64,000 bases of DNA, taken from the NCBI GenBank assembly GCA_025617375.2, contig JAMYGW020000003.1, positions 2,790,001 to 2,854,000 on the forward strand, written 5' to 3'. A program made the position numbers and the translations under genes. The notes below the pieces were generated by a model, which did no database searches, was not told the DNA's origin, and saw only the letters and a program-made list of their open reading frames with translations. Every line of letters starts with the position of its first letter. Positions within the stretch are counted from its first letter, which is position 1. Source of the stretch: Acarospora socialis. Lineage: Eukaryota; Ascomycota; Lecanoromycetes; Acarosporales; Acarosporaceae. Shown piece after piece: positions 50,201 to 61,794 of this stretch.

Positions 50201-50305
50201 TAAGCACAAGACGCCTCGTTCAGAACATGTAGAACTCAGCTCTAGACGCTAGTCCTCCTGAGAGAAGACTGCAAACAAGAAAGGCGGCGTTCAAGATGGA
50301 GAGTG
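47282..50305. other. intergenic region with TACCTTAC-type short repeats
   Basis: No gene is supported. At about 48,000-48,190 the words GGTAAGGTAC, GTACCTTA and TAGGTAGGT recur at short intervals. A 63-codon plus frame at 49,480-49,671 is protein-like (GLPVFALELKPEDVVEA) but lacks a recognisable domain and may be a gene scrap. The 5' leader and promoter of the RING/LON gene and the 3' flank of ste16 lie in this interval. Confidence 0.4.
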
Positions 50306-53300
50306 CTAAGTGTTTGAGGTAGACGACGGGACATGGTTCGCACCATGTTCAGAATCACTTTCTGAGTCGTCCTCGAGGACGATGCGCCGCATGAGGTTCT
50401 TGTCGAAGAGGTCAATAACAAAACGTCGCACAGGGAGACGGTAGTGGTGCCTCTCGAGGAGAGTCATAACTTTGTGGAAGAGCTGAGGTTGCTGAAAGCC
50501 CTGTGGCTTCTTGGCCTTGATGCTACTGACAATCAGTGCCTACCATTGACAGAGTCAGATATACACCTACGCATGCAGATCACTGGCTGCTTTCTTCGTC
50601 AGGACTGTATTCCCTAGGTCTACGACCAAACTGAGAATCCGCGCATTGACCGGGTCGTTGTCGCTCGCAGTCGATTTCCACGCGACGTCTATCGGCTGCT
50701 CCGAGGTCGCACTGACGGCACGCTTCCATGGATTCATCTTAGAGAAGGGTCAGATAGCCGGAGCAACTGTGGGACATTTACTATAGCATACCGAGAAGAA
50801 GTTGTGTATACTTTGAGGCATACATAAACCTAAGGACTGACCCAACATCGTGCTTTTAGAGTCCCAACCGAACTCGTTCAACAACTCAAGACCATGAAGG
50901 CTGCGCGATATGAGGCCAAGGGCGAAGACTGCCGTGCCCCTTAGTGACATTACCTCGGAACTCTCCGCCATCTTGACAATCCAGTGCACGACATCAGAAT
51001 CTTCCAGGAACGAGGCCCCTAGCTCCATGGAGCCGACATTGCCCACGGCCCACAAGCAGCCTTTCACCTTCAGGACAATTTCTTGGTCGTCTTTCTCCGC
51101 CCAGAAATTGCGAATGGTGGAAACGAATTCTAGAAAGTGGCCAGAGTTTTTGAGTAGCTTGCAACCTTCGGCCGTGCGTGTCAGCTCCCGGTAGAAGTGG
51201 GGAGGCGCAATTCCAACTGTTCGAGCTTCTAGCCCTAGATCGACATCTGGGCGGGATCGATCTGACTGCTCCATAGAAGCACGAGCCAAGGATGCCTCTA
51301 CGAGCGTTGCGTAGCTGTCATTGCGTCCCTGTGGGTTGTCAGTGCTGACCGTTTATCCTAGTTGTGGCGTGTCAACTCACCAGAAACCAGTCGTCCATTT
51401 CTTGCGTGATATAGTCGAGTCCGTCCAAGTAATGGTAGCCTATTGAGGTCGACAAGAATCTAGGAGATAATATTAGTCCCGCATCCGAAGAAAGAGGGAA
51501 CGGCTCACCGAAGCAGTAGTGGGGCGCCAATTTCTCCCAGGTGATCCAAAGCGGGCCGGCATTTGACGACATATTCTAGATGATGTGTTTGGTTGCATGC
51601 TTCTTCAAGTATCCTGACAGCAACTTCACAGACCTCGACCTCGGGATCGTAAAGTTGAGTGATAAGAAGACGAATGGCCCATTCCGCCCCGTTCACACTG
51701 GGTTGCGATTGCTCCTCGCTCTGCACACTACAAATCGCGTACTTGCGCAACAACTTTGTAGATGAGATTCGGATTTCCTGCGAGGACGGTTAAACTTACT
51801 CCGTGAATGATCCAGAATCATACCTTTTGACATCCTGTAAGAGCTTTCGAGAGCATTACACGAAGATGACTATCCCTTCTTATTGTCAGCAAGTCGACAC
51901 CGGAGGTCAAGCTGGCTACATACAAACTAAAATCCATGTTGGACAAAAGCATCTGGACCAGATCAACGCGGTCTGTCAGCTCGATGAGGTGGTAGAACAT
52001 GTTGATCATGCGCCATCGCTCAATCATGACAAGACCTTTTGGATCAGCGCTAAGGGTTCCGAGAAGAGCAAAGTAGCCACCTGTTAGGGTTTCGGATAAG
52101 CGGGTTGGCGAGAATAAAGGGGACGTAGAAGTCAAGCCACTCATCTGCGAGATTTAGTACTATCCCAAACCTCGGAATTGTAGCCAGGCCAAGTGCACGG
52201 TAAGAAATAACTAGCACCTTTTGCGAAGAGAGTGCACTTACCCGATCAAGCTGTGCGAGGCATTCGGCAATCTGTCTGAGTAGTTTATTTTCCGCCAGAT
52301 ATCGTACGCCTTCTGGGTTTTGAAGCAAGGCACGCATGAGAGCACATCCCGTTCGAACATAGCGCTGATTGGGCTTCGTGTTCTTTAGGTCGCAGAATCT
52401 GTATTTGAAAGGACGGTAAAAGCCGATGAGACGCTTCACGAATTTACTGGCTTTGATGGCCTCGTCCATTCGCTTCGGATTGAGCAAAGGGCCTTCGACG
52501 ATTTCATGTATCAGGTCCCATCTCCATTTGCTGAAATTCACAGTGTTGAGAACTTGAGTGTCAAGTACGATGGCTCGAAACTGTGCTTCATCCATCTGAA
52601 CGTGCAGTGACGAACTTGTGTTTTCAGACACTCGCGCGGAGTCTCTCTGCTCTCCATCTTGGGTGGATATTTGGCTTATCTGACTTCGAGGAGTTCGATA
52701 GAGGTTGCGATTGATACTGTCAACCTGGTATACCATGCCAGTAGCTACCGCTCTATTTTCAGTGTCTAGTTTGACCGCCGCAGATAGCGTCTGAGGCAGA
52801 ACATGGATCTTGGAGCTCATAGTATCCGGGAGCACCTGATTGGCTAACTTCATAGTCTCGCCCAAGAGTAGAGCTGCCTTTCTCTTTAAAGCAAGGTCTG
52901 TTGTCTCTTCGATAAGATTCGCTAATCCCTATGCACCTGTCAGCTTGATATCCTTAGAGACTAGTGTGGGATCTCGCCTTAAGTAGTCCCGACTCAAGCA
53001 GAACGACGAGAACGAACGCGGTAAAATGCCTGATCAGATTGAATTCCCTCTCATCATCAGAATCGGCCTTTAATCGTTCTGGTATATAGCCAGGCTTCAG
53101 GTGCGCGACACGGCCGTAAGTCGTGAGTCGTCTCCCGGCTAGATAGGAAGAAGACCACGAAGGTGGCTTGATACGCAGAACGTCAAAGACGGTCTCCAGT
53201 ATTAGATTCCTCGCTCCAGATGACGAACAAGATAGGGCTGATAGAAAAGATTGGATCGGCTTGAATCTGTTTACAGATAAAGTGATGAGACCGGGCCATG

Positions 53301-54702
53301 TTTTAAGCATGGCAGAGATTGCTTTCGCGTTAGATTTGAGCTTCTCCTCGTGTCCATGTATGACAAGGGAATCTGTAAAGGGTGCAAAGACAGCTTCCAA
53401 TTCACAACCGGAAGTTAGACACTGCCGTCTGAAGGGCATGTCAAGTAGGTACAGGAATGCTCGGGCGAGACTCTCTGATCCATGATATGTTCCCTCAGCA
53501 AGGGCATCCGTGAGCGCTCCGATGCCACCAGCAGAAACGAGAAGAGCTGGATCCTTGATCATGATCTCAGCAAGAGTAAGATTGCATATACTTCGTAGCC
53601 GATCTTCGTACTGCTCTGCAACAGAGACAACGGTGCGCACAACAGCACGGGATAATTCTCGGACCCCGTCCTTGACATCAAGGAAAGCTCGAACAAACTT
53701 CAGAGCTTGCTCGCGCTCGATGCTTGCCTTGCTCTCTTTCACTAGCGACAGGATAACAAGATCGTCCGTGTGTAGTTCTCGAATGGTCTGCAGGGACTTA
53801 CGGTCCGCCATGGCGTATCTTGTGACGCGGTAACCAGCGGCAATCACCTCTCTGCTGTCACTCAAAAGCATCATCTGTACTCTCAGGCCAAAAACCGACC
53901 AAGCCAAATCATACTTGAGTGTCGGATGGCGTTTGAATAAGTCGACTAGGTTGTTCGCGCGTTCCACGTAGTAGTCCGGCTGCATCCCCTCCACTTCCAG
54001 TGCTCGCAAGATCTCCGCCAAAACGTACGTGGGTGACTCCGTCTCGATCTCAACATCTTGCTGATCTGGAGTGTAATTTGCTTCCACTCGCGATGGAGAC
54101 CGTAGGGGGCTCCCACGAAAGAGGCTCGACAGTCGGCTTCTCGAGGTCTGCGTTGGGATTTTGGAGCGCTGCACCTCGTCCTCAAGTTCCAGCTTTAGCT
54201 CGGCAATCTTGCGGTTTGATGAAATAAGTTCCGACTCGACCCTCGACCGTTGCTCCTTGGTCTGCTTCGCATTCTTGGAGATAAGTGCTTCCAGCATGTT
54301 TTCTGTTCCGGTTCTGATCTTGATCTCTTTGTTGATCCTCTCTCGGAAGTCTGCCTGTCTTTGCTCAGATGTCGTCCGACTGTCGGTGTGTACATCGCTT
54401 CCACTGTGCGACCAGCTCAAATCCGGCCGTGAGATTCCAGCCCGTGGCAACACTGTAGACTTTAGATCAGAGCTAAAGCTGCCGGGCGGTATAGCGGCGG
54501 ATGCAATCGAAGCCCCCCTGGGCCCGAACCCAACACTCGAGTTTGATAGTGAGCGACCATCTCTGCCGTATCTTTGTGGCGGATGTAAGGATTCCTTGTC
54601 GTTATGCGTCTCTGGTCCTTGATGAGACGTCGACCGCCCCTGAGCTAGCATCGTACTCTGGGTGGGCGTTGCCGATGAGCTCAGGGCGGTCGAGGGAGAC
54701 AT
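50306..54702 (-). CDS. ste16: TORC2 subunit Ste16/Tsc11 (Rictor homologue)
   Basis: Nine exons, complement(join(50,306-50,525; 50,571-50,737; 50,792-51,328; 51,381-51,459; 51,509-51,777; 51,824-51,878; 51,924-52,144; 52,242-52,928; 52,978-54,702)), keep phase throughout and give 1,319 residues, a normal length for fungal Rictor. The disordered Ser-rich N-terminus is followed by an HR1-like coiled coil (residues about 120-185, KEIKIRTGTENMLEAL), the RICTOR N-terminal armadillo-like region, the middle region (NMFYHLIELTDR, HLRVMLSKALTG) and the conserved V domain (LRGTAVFALGLISRSLHGLE). It is the scaffold of TOR complex 2, which phosphorylates AGC kinases and controls actin and membrane homeostasis. 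The introns are 45-97 bp. The first (52,929-52,977) uses a GC-AG pair with a CTGAC branch. The gene is divergent from urate oxidase. Confidence 0.93.
52929..52977 (-). other. ste16: GC-AG intron in ste16
   Basis: The donor reads AAG|GCGAGA and the acceptor GCATAG, with a CTGAC branch in between, and the length is 49 bp. No GT in the neighbourhood gives a workable intron, and splicing here restores the conserved reading (ESGLLK joined to GLANLIEE). The donor departs from the usual GCAAGT form. Confidence 0.75.
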
Positions 54703-55324
54703 AGAGATCCATCTACCAAACGTTGATCAACTTTCTTCGTCGCATAGGTATGACTGGTTCATGCATATAGACTAATATCCTCTCTCAAATCACCGGCTGA
54801 CCGGGTAAATCAGACAGTCGCACGAAGTGAAGGGTTACTGGTGGGTTCGATAGATTGTTAGGATGTCTGATGTAACTCGAGTCAAGTGCTCGGTGCTTGG
54901 TGGTGGTCTGTCATGTACTGTTTGTCGAGAACTGACGTTATACTGTCATGAATCCATACATCGTCAACGTCGTCGGCGTCTTCAAGAGTGGGTAATTCCC
55001 AAACCCCATTCAGGTAAGGTATGAGGCTGCATTTGCAAGGTAACGTACCGGTACTCGTACAACGTACCTTACTCCGTACCTCAATTTTAGCTCTTGCGCT
55101 TGTGATCTTTTGATCATGGGGGTCCCAAGCGAGGCCCATAAGGCTTAGTAGATAATCGGGGAACAGCTTACCTTATGTTGTCCGTCCCTAGGTATTCTGT
55201 CATAGACCATCGTCGTGTGTCTACCTTACTTGATTATGAGCTGCGCATTCAATAATGGTGTCAGCAACCGGGTCGATGGCGGCTACTAGGCACACTTTCC
55301 GGAGAAATGAGATCTCCTCTGCAT

Positions 55325-55336
55325 CGGCGTCCGCCG
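55325..55336 (+). promoter_or_regulatory. putative UaY binding site
   Basis: CGG-N6-CCG with sequence CGGCGTCCGCCG, about 160 bp upstream of the uricase ATG. In Aspergillus the zinc-cluster activator UaY binds TCGG-N6-CCGA in purine-degradation genes; here the left half is TCGG and the right half CCGC. Assignment rests on the motif and the gene downstream. Confidence 0.5.
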
Positions 55337-55355
55337 CATTTGAGGGGGCTACAAC

Positions 55356-55372
55356 TGATAAGGAACTGATAA
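55356..55372 (+). promoter_or_regulatory. paired GATA sites (AreA/NIT2-type)
   Basis: Two TGATAA (HGATAR) words lie at 55,356-55,361 and 55,367-55,372. A third, CGATAA, begins at 55,430. Closely paired HGATAR sites near a UaY-like site fit nitrogen-metabolite control of urate oxidase, as known in Aspergillus. Confidence 0.5.
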
Positions 55373-55495
55373 AGACGTCCATCCAATGCATCCATCCCGT
55401 AATAAGCTGAAGAGCCCACCACCTCCATGCGATAATCATCCCAAGAGGCAACAGGAGCGTTCATGATCTATTGATATCTGGGGATTGCTATTAGT

Positions 55496-56514
55496 ATGTC
55501 TCAACTTACCTCCGCACGGTATGGCAAAGACAACGTCCGCGTATATAAAGTCCACCGGGATGAAAAGACGGGCATTCAGACAGTGGTGGAGATGACAGTG
55601 TGCGTGCTTCTAGAAGGAGACATCGAGCAGTCGTAAGCACTCACTGTAGCTCTGGCACGAGGTATTATTAACTGGAGATCGAACAGCTACACACAGGCGG
55701 ACAACAGCGTGGTTGTCGCAACCGACACGATGAAGAACACTGTCTACATACTGGCAAAGCAGCATCCTGTGACACCACCGGAGCTCTTTGCCTCGATCGT
55801 TTCGACCCATTTCATTGATACATATACGCATATACATGCAGCACACGTCAAGGTCATCACACATCGTTGGACAAGGATGACGATCGATGGCGCCCCACAT
55901 CCACACGCCTTTCTCCGTGACGGGTCGGAGACCCGCAATGTCGAAGCTACTGCGAGGGAGGGACAGGGCATGTCCATCCGGTCCGCGATCGCTGGACTTC
56001 TGGTCCTGAAGAGCACTGGTTCTCAATTCCATAATTTCATCAGGGATGAATACACCACGCTCCCAGAGGTTTCGGATAGGATCCTCAGCACTGAGGTCGA
56101 CTGCGGCTGGACGTGGAAACCATTCGGTGGTGTTCACGAGGTGAAGGCTGAGGCGTCCAAGTTCGATGCGGCATGGGATGCAGCAAGGTCCATCACCCTC
56201 AAGACCTTCGCGACTGACAGCAGTGCCAGCGTGCAGAATACCATGTATAAAATGTGTAGCCAGATTCTGGGCGTGGTGCCTGACGTTGTAAGCGTTGATT
56301 ATTCGCTTCCCAACAAGCATTACTTCGAGATTGGTATGTCCTCGTGCAGTCCCCACATGCTGAAAGGCCAGCCTGACAGATAGCCACAGACTTGAGCTGG
56401 CATAAAGGCCTCAAGAACACTGGGAAAGATGCCGAAGTGTACGCACCGCAATCGAATCCTAACGGGTTGATCCAGTGTACCGTTTCCAGACCAGAAAAGT
56501 CATCCCCGTTGTAA
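55496..56514 (+). CDS. uaZ: urate oxidase (uricase)
   Basis: Exons 55,496-55,632, 55,687-56,333 and 56,390-56,514 give 302 residues, the usual uricase length. The enzyme oxidises urate to 5-hydroxyisourate in peroxisomal purine catabolism. Visible family features include YGKDNVRVYKVHRD at the N-terminus, the active-site Thr region (VVVATDTMKNTVYILAKQ), VTPPELFASIVSTHFI, FIRDEYTTLPEVSDRILST and the C-terminal NPNGLIQCTVSRPE. The intron positions have proper branch and acceptor sites (54 and 56 bp). The last three residues are SPL rather than the usual SKL/AKL peroxisomal signal. Convergent with the uL13m gene, 204 bp apart. The upstream region has a UaY-like site and GATA sites. Confidence 0.93.
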
Positions 56515-56718
56515 TAAAGGAAGTTAGTGAGGTTCCGTCTAGCGGTCGTCAAGAAAAGGTCCACGACAGCACGTTGCTGTAAAGATAGTACTCTGTGACG
56601 GTATTTCAGTACCTACAACTGGACTTTCAGGAAGGTTTCCATCGTCTATCTTGTACAATATATCATACGCCCAAACCATATCTCTGAAACTCCAATAATG
56701 CATGGGTGCGGAAATGCA

Positions 56719-57342
56719 TCATAATGCTTTTGCTTTCAGTAATTCCGCCTTTACTTCCGGTAGCTGTGCGATCCGGGTCTTCCCTTCGAACTTCACGACG
56801 TTCTCCTTATACGGATGAGCGGTCCCTTCAAAAGCTATAGCCACAGCCCCATTAGCAAAGTACATCCCTTCACTCTCATCAATCTGCAACGCACCTTTCA
56901 GCCTTGCCAACCTCTTATCCCTCAACCTATTTTTCGGCAACATCCCACTGACCGCCTTCCTCAACACTTCCGCGCCGCCCCACTTCGCAAACATCTTATC
57001 CATCGTGATCTCCTTCAGGCTCCCTGGCCTCGTGTTGTGCCGATAGTACTTTTTCTGGAACCTCTTCTTCCCCGTGGTGTGCAGATCGTGACATCCCGTT
57101 GCTACGACATAGTCCCCACAGTCCGTCGATGGGTCCCAGATAGGCTTGTTCTTGCCCATGAGGAAGATGGCAATGGAAGAGGCAATGCGGCCCAGTGGTC
57201 TGGGATCAGTGCCAACATCAATGAGATGCCATGTTCGGGAATATGCAAGCTTGGTCTATGGAGACTTGGTATCAATCCTAAATTTTTTGTTGGTTTTCAA
57301 TTTAAGAGCGTGCAGACGTACCTTCCCCACCGTCTGCGACAT
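56719..57342 (-). CDS. MRPL23: mitochondrial ribosomal protein uL13m (MRPL23 family)
   Basis: Exons complement(57,322-57,342 and 56,719-57,255) encode 185 residues. The 21-nt first exon (MSQTVGK) is joined across a 66-bp intron to TKLAYSRTWHLIDVGTDPRPLGRIAS. The L13 family core follows: LGRIASSIAIFLMGKNKP, GDYVVATGCHDLHTTGKKR, KYYRHNTRPGSLKE, and MLPKNRLRDKRLARLKG. The protein is part of the large subunit of the mitochondrial ribosome. The start is supported by the short first exon, which supplies the conserved N-terminus. Head-to-head with the SOD copper chaperone gene, with 331 bp between the start codons. Confidence 0.93.
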
Positions 57343-57673
57343 CTCGAGAGCGCGTGCTATGACAACATCAGCCCTCGACGGTTACGTCTGGACCTCGCTA
57401 AGCCCAAAGATACACCAGAGTCGTTGCTGGAATTCTCTGGGGATGAGCGCTGCCTTCCTGGTACAAAACTCACATCGCCTCTAGTAGCGCTAGCGTAGAG
57501 CTCGTTTGGCGTTGGCGGAAGGTTCCGTGGGCTCCGTAGCTCGGAAGGCTACCGAGGCGTCCGACAGTTATCAGATTGCGTCTGCGCTGGTTCATGAAAA
57601 CCAGCAATTTACTTTGACACGAAGCTACTGCCGCTTGATTACAGAAAACGTCAAGTATATCGAACTGCCCGCC
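57343..57673. promoter_or_regulatory. bidirectional promoter, uL13m / CCS1
   Basis: 331 bp separate two divergent start codons, so the 5' leaders and promoters of both genes must share this space. I see no clear TATA box or named operator. Confidence 0.55.
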
Positions 57674-58547
57674 ATGATAGCTCCATTTCAAACGACCTTT
57701 GCGGTACCGCTAAGCTGCGAAAGCTGCATCAAAGATGTCTCAGGTTCATTGTACAAGCTGAATGGTATTCCGACAATACTCCTTAGTACTTGTTCAACAA
57801 GGCGCCATACGCTTAGACGATTCCCTTCCAGGCATTCAAAAAGTCGAGGCAAATCTCAAAGACCAGCTGGTATTCATTGAAGGCACGGCAGCGCCGTCAG
57901 CGATCGTGGCAGCTATACAAAACTCCGGCCGGGATGCTATTTTACGTGGCAGTGGAAGCTCAAACAGTAAGGCCTTGAAGACACTGACCCGCCGTCAATG
58001 CCAACGTAGCGATCGTTCTAATAAATTGGATTCGCCAGGCGCAGCGGTCTGTATTCTCGAGACCCACTCTCCCAAAGCTTTGGACAAGGTTCGTGGTCTC
58101 GTTCGGATGGTCCAGGTCTCACCATCCATGACAGTTGTGGATCTCACGGTTCGAGGCCTATCACCTGGGAAATACTTTGCCACGGTAAGGGAAAACGGGG
58201 ATATCTCCAGAGGGGCCCTCTCGACAGGAGGTATATGGGATGCTATCTCAGCGACAACGGAACGGAAGGCAACACCTAAAGGTGTGTTCGGTACAGTAGA
58301 AGTCGGCAGCAGTGGTATGGGGACGGTGTTCCTGGACAGACCAATTCAGATATGGGAAATGATTGGGCGAAGTATGGTCGTCTCTAAACAGCAGGAGGGA
58401 AAGTTTCAGCAGGACGACCCAGACACGCTGGTGGGGGTCATCGCTCGGAGCGCGGGTGTTTGGGACAACGAAAAGACGGTCTGCTCATGTTCTGGGAAGA
58501 CGGTATGGGAGGAACGCACAGATCAAGTTAAGAAGGGAATGTTATAG
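57674..58547 (+). CDS. CCS1: copper chaperone for Cu,Zn-superoxide dismutase
   Basis: Exons 57,674-57,764, 57,832-57,966 and 58,039-58,547 encode 244 residues. An N-terminal HMA domain (residues about 5-70) has the copper site as LSCESC, where most heavy-metal-associated domains have MxCxxC. A SOD-like domain follows (about 80-220; TVRENGDISRGALSTGGIWD), with the metal-site histidines of true SOD1 mostly absent. A C-terminal CxC motif (CSCSGK) performs disulfide transfer to SOD1. It is the cytosolic and intermembrane-space partner of SOD1. Introns of 67 and 72 bp restore conserved joints (NGIQKVEANLK and SNSAAVCILE). Upstream plus-strand frame from 57,506 is leader, not protein. Confidence 0.92.
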
Positions 58548-59938
58548 CGTGAAAACCATGATGACGAGACAACTGCTAAAATAATATTGTCTAAGCATGG
58601 TTTACTTCACCTCTGGAGTTATTCTGACAAAAGTGCGTAATTCGGAGTCAACATTTAAGCACATCCCCTCTCCGACTCCTTACAGGTGCCATCGTGGCAC
58701 AACATCCCTTATGTATGAACGGACTCCATCAGTTTTCTCAAGTAAGGAAGTTTTATCATCAACAGTATGCTGTTCTCCCACACGACACAGGCAACACTGA
58801 TAAGTCTTGAATTTTTCTATTCGCTCATGATACGATGACAGACAGTCACTGAAACCTCGAAAGATCCGATATACTTTGCATATCGTCTTTCTGCGGGCCG
58901 AGGCGAGCATGCATACCATGTAGCCCTTTCCCATGGCTTCGGGACGATCATGATCATGTCTGCAAGCCATTAGGACTCATCAAGGTACGGAGGTAATGAC
59001 ACAGGCGCCTGCCGTGGTGACACTACGTCTCAAACACCTGATGTCGTAACAACACGCTTGGGGCAGCCATAATCACGCCAGATCATTCGCATTATTACCA
59101 GTGAGGAAGAACCAACGAGTAATTGCCTCAGGAAATACCGTAGTGGTACGGAGTACGGAGTACTGTGGCTTGTCCAAAACCATTTAAATACACAGTACCA
59201 TCCGATGGTGGTTCTTCGAGTATCAGCACCAACCGCCAGCCCCCTTCGTCTCGCGCCGCGCCGTCGCACTCAAGTTCGGCTAAGGGGGTGGGAGGTTCAA
59301 TTGATTTGAAGTCACAGGGGTATTCTGCAACACTCCGAGTGATAGCCAGTCAGATCAGACCGTCTGCCGAGCTTGGCGTTCCTGCATCTCAGAAGCAGAT
59401 CAACGAATGCGAAATGCAGGTGTTCTTATTTTTATACCGTAATGAACACTCATTTTATGCCCAATGCCAAAAGTGTCTAGGTTTAAGCCAGGACTTAACT
59501 GTACGCGCTGGGGCTCGACAGTCTTCCCTCGGTCCATCCTCTCTCCTGCTTCCGCTGTAGGTGACTGGCGCTCTACCTGAACATCATCTTGCTTCTGCGT
59601 CTTTCTTCTCCCCATCTGGATTGACAGCTCTTCAGTAGTCAATCGTTATATGCATGCACGACGAAATCACACAACTGCATACATACCTACCCCACTAGCT
59701 CCAGGACTTGGCTCGTTCGAACTGGTGACGGTAGTAATTCCGTAGGAACCCGTTTGCGCTCTCGGGAAAGACATTGCCCTGTTAGAGATTCTCCAACCTC
59801 ATCGCAATCGCAGTCACCGAGCGCTGCCACGGTGCTCTTCGCCGCTTCATCGAGTAGTGGAGCCGACAATCTAGGCGGAGCATCTTGAACCTCTTGCGGT
59901 AATAGCAGTACGGCTTGGACTGCGACCAAGAACTTGCG
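58548..59938. other. CCS1 3' flank and noxR upstream region
   Basis: No gene is supported. A GTACGGAGTACGGAGTACT repeat-like word lies at about 59,146-59,165. The 131-codon plus frame 59,165-59,560 and the minus frames across it lack domains and splice structure. Confidence 0.4.
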
Positions 59939-61794
59939 ATGTCGTTGAAGCAGGTAAACAGCCAAGGGCGGTCGTCAAGGAATGTTGGGCTAAGCATCGG
60001 CGATGACCTAGGAAATCGAGACTTGGGTACAAGCGCTAGCTCACTACGACAACAACGAGTTCGAAGAATCGCTCAAGGCATTCGATGGAATATCAGACAC
60101 GTCAAAGATATTATTCAATTGCGGCGTCATCCATGCTACTCTCGGAGAGCACGATAAAGCCGTCAGTCGAAGTCTGCGCAGATCACCATTGATCTAATCT
60201 GCTAATAAACCCTAGGTTGAGTGCTACCAACGAGCAGTACGTCTGGATCAGTACCTCGCAGTCGCATACTTCCAACAAGGCGTCTCCAACTTCCTGGTCG
60301 GTGACTTCGAAGAATCCTTGGCCAACTTCAATGACACGCTACTGTACCTGCGCGGGAACACATACATCGACTATGAGCAGTTAGGGCTCAAGTTCAGATT
60401 GTATTCCTGTGAAGTGCTGTTCAACCGTGGTCTATGCTATATCTATCTGCAGCAGAGGGAGGGTGGCATGCAGGACTTTGCATATGCCGTGAAGGAAAAG
60501 GTGACGCCAGATCATGAGGTCATTGACGAGGCAATCAGGGAGGAAGGAGAGGTGACTTTGCTCTCCTGCATCGGGTATTGGAGGTCTACTGACAATCTTA
60601 GGGCTACACCGTCTTCTCTATCCCGGTTGGTGTCGTGTACCGCCCAAACAGCGCCAAAGTAAAGAACCTCAAGACCAAAGACTACCTAGGCAAAGCCCGC
60701 CTCGTCGCAGCTGCAGATAGATCAAACACTTTCACTGGGTTTGCGGGTTCAGAAAACAAGAAAGTCACAATCCGGGAGGATATAAGCAGAGACGATCGGG
60801 CTCCTGAGAACATTTCATTTGGAGCAACCAACCTCGTAAAGCCAGGCCTGCAAAGCAGAGGCAGGCAACAATCAGAACCACCAATCAACCGGAACATGTT
60901 CCCCCCAACACCGCCACCCGATGGCGAGAAACCAGCGTCATTTGCGAGTAACCAAAATGGCGGTGCCGTGCCAGGTATGACTGGGAGAACGGCATCCGTA
61001 CGGAGTGGTGGCTCGAAGCCAGAGAAGCTGGATCTGACGAAGATCGGGTTGGAGAAGGAGAGGCCACGGCTGGGCACGATGCGGACAGCTTCCGAGCCCC
61101 GAGGACCCACACGGAATTACTCGACCTCGAGAATGCGAGAACCGCCGAGCCGAGACCGTCTCTTCGGAGAGACCACGACCCGTCGAGGTCACGGCGTCTC
61201 AGCCGAAGACAACTACCCCGAGGAAATCTACGAATCATACCGAAGCCCTCGCTCGTCCAACGGCACACGGCGCAAGGGGTCCAAAAGCCAATGGCCAGCG
61301 TACATCAACGAAGAAGAAGAATACGTCAGCGACCCTTACGATCGTTCCTCGCTCGACGAGCCCGACTTCGAAATCGTCGGCGGCACGTCGGCCTCTCAAC
61401 ACCAACACCCGCATCGGCAGCGGAGACCAAGCCGCGGCGCCTCGAAGAGACCGGAGATCCGCAAGGTCCGCGTCAAGGTGCACGCCGACGATACGCGGTA
61501 CATCATGATCAGCGCGACCATGGACTTTGCCGACTTCGTGGAGAGGATACGGGAGAAGTTCGCGATCCGCGGCAGGTTCAAGTGTAAGATTCGCGACGAC
61601 GGCGACATGATCACGATGGGTGACCAGGATGATCTGGATATGGCGTATGCAACGTGTAAAGAGGACGCGAGGAGGGAGGGCGCGGAGATGGGGAAGATGG
61701 AGGTGAGTCTCAATCCGGCCTTCGTTTTGAGTCCGTGTTTGATGATCCACTGACGTATCAATCTGTGCAGGTGTGGGTACAAGAGGTACCATAG
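59939..61794 (+). CDS. noxR: NADPH oxidase regulator NoxR (p67phox-like)
   Basis: Exons 59,939-59,953, 60,012-60,161, 60,216-60,551, 60,602-61,702 and 61,771-61,794 encode 541 residues. The N-terminal tetratricopeptide repeats (residues about 1-170: WVQALAHYDNNEFEESLKAF, VECYQRAVRLDQYLAVAYF, SLANFNDTLLYLRGN) are the Rac-binding part. They are followed by an activation region (GYTVFSIPVGVVYRP), a long disordered linker with a proline motif (PPTPPP), and a C-terminal PB1 domain (about 445-530) with an acidic OPCA motif (DDGDMITMGDQDDLDMA). NoxR activates NoxA/NoxB with RacA for local ROS in hyphal tips, fruiting bodies and infection structures; PB1 binds Cdc24/BemA. Tiny first and last exons (15 and 24 nt) and 50-68-bp introns are typical. 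One frame of 215 codons on the minus strand (61,235-61,882) is an antisense shadow. Confidence 0.93.

Larger units (their letters stand above)
54703..55495. promoter_or_regulatory. divergent ste16 / urate oxidase intergenic region
   Basis: This 793-bp region serves as upstream sequence for both genes. It holds short GGTAAGGTA/TACCTTAC words (55,010-55,080) and, nearer the uricase side, a UaY-like site and GATA sites. Minus-strand frames at 54,882-55,139 and 55,221-55,464 are protein-like in places but do not splice into a convincing gene, so I do not call one. Confidence 0.5.

Noticed and set aside
54882-55464. Possible small minus-strand gene between ste16 and uricase
   Set aside because: Two protein-like pieces exist, but no intron with acceptable donor, branch and acceptor joins them in frame.
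55610-56356. 248-codon minus-strand frame
   Set aside because: Antisense over the uricase exons, which have clear family motifs and splice sites on the plus strand.
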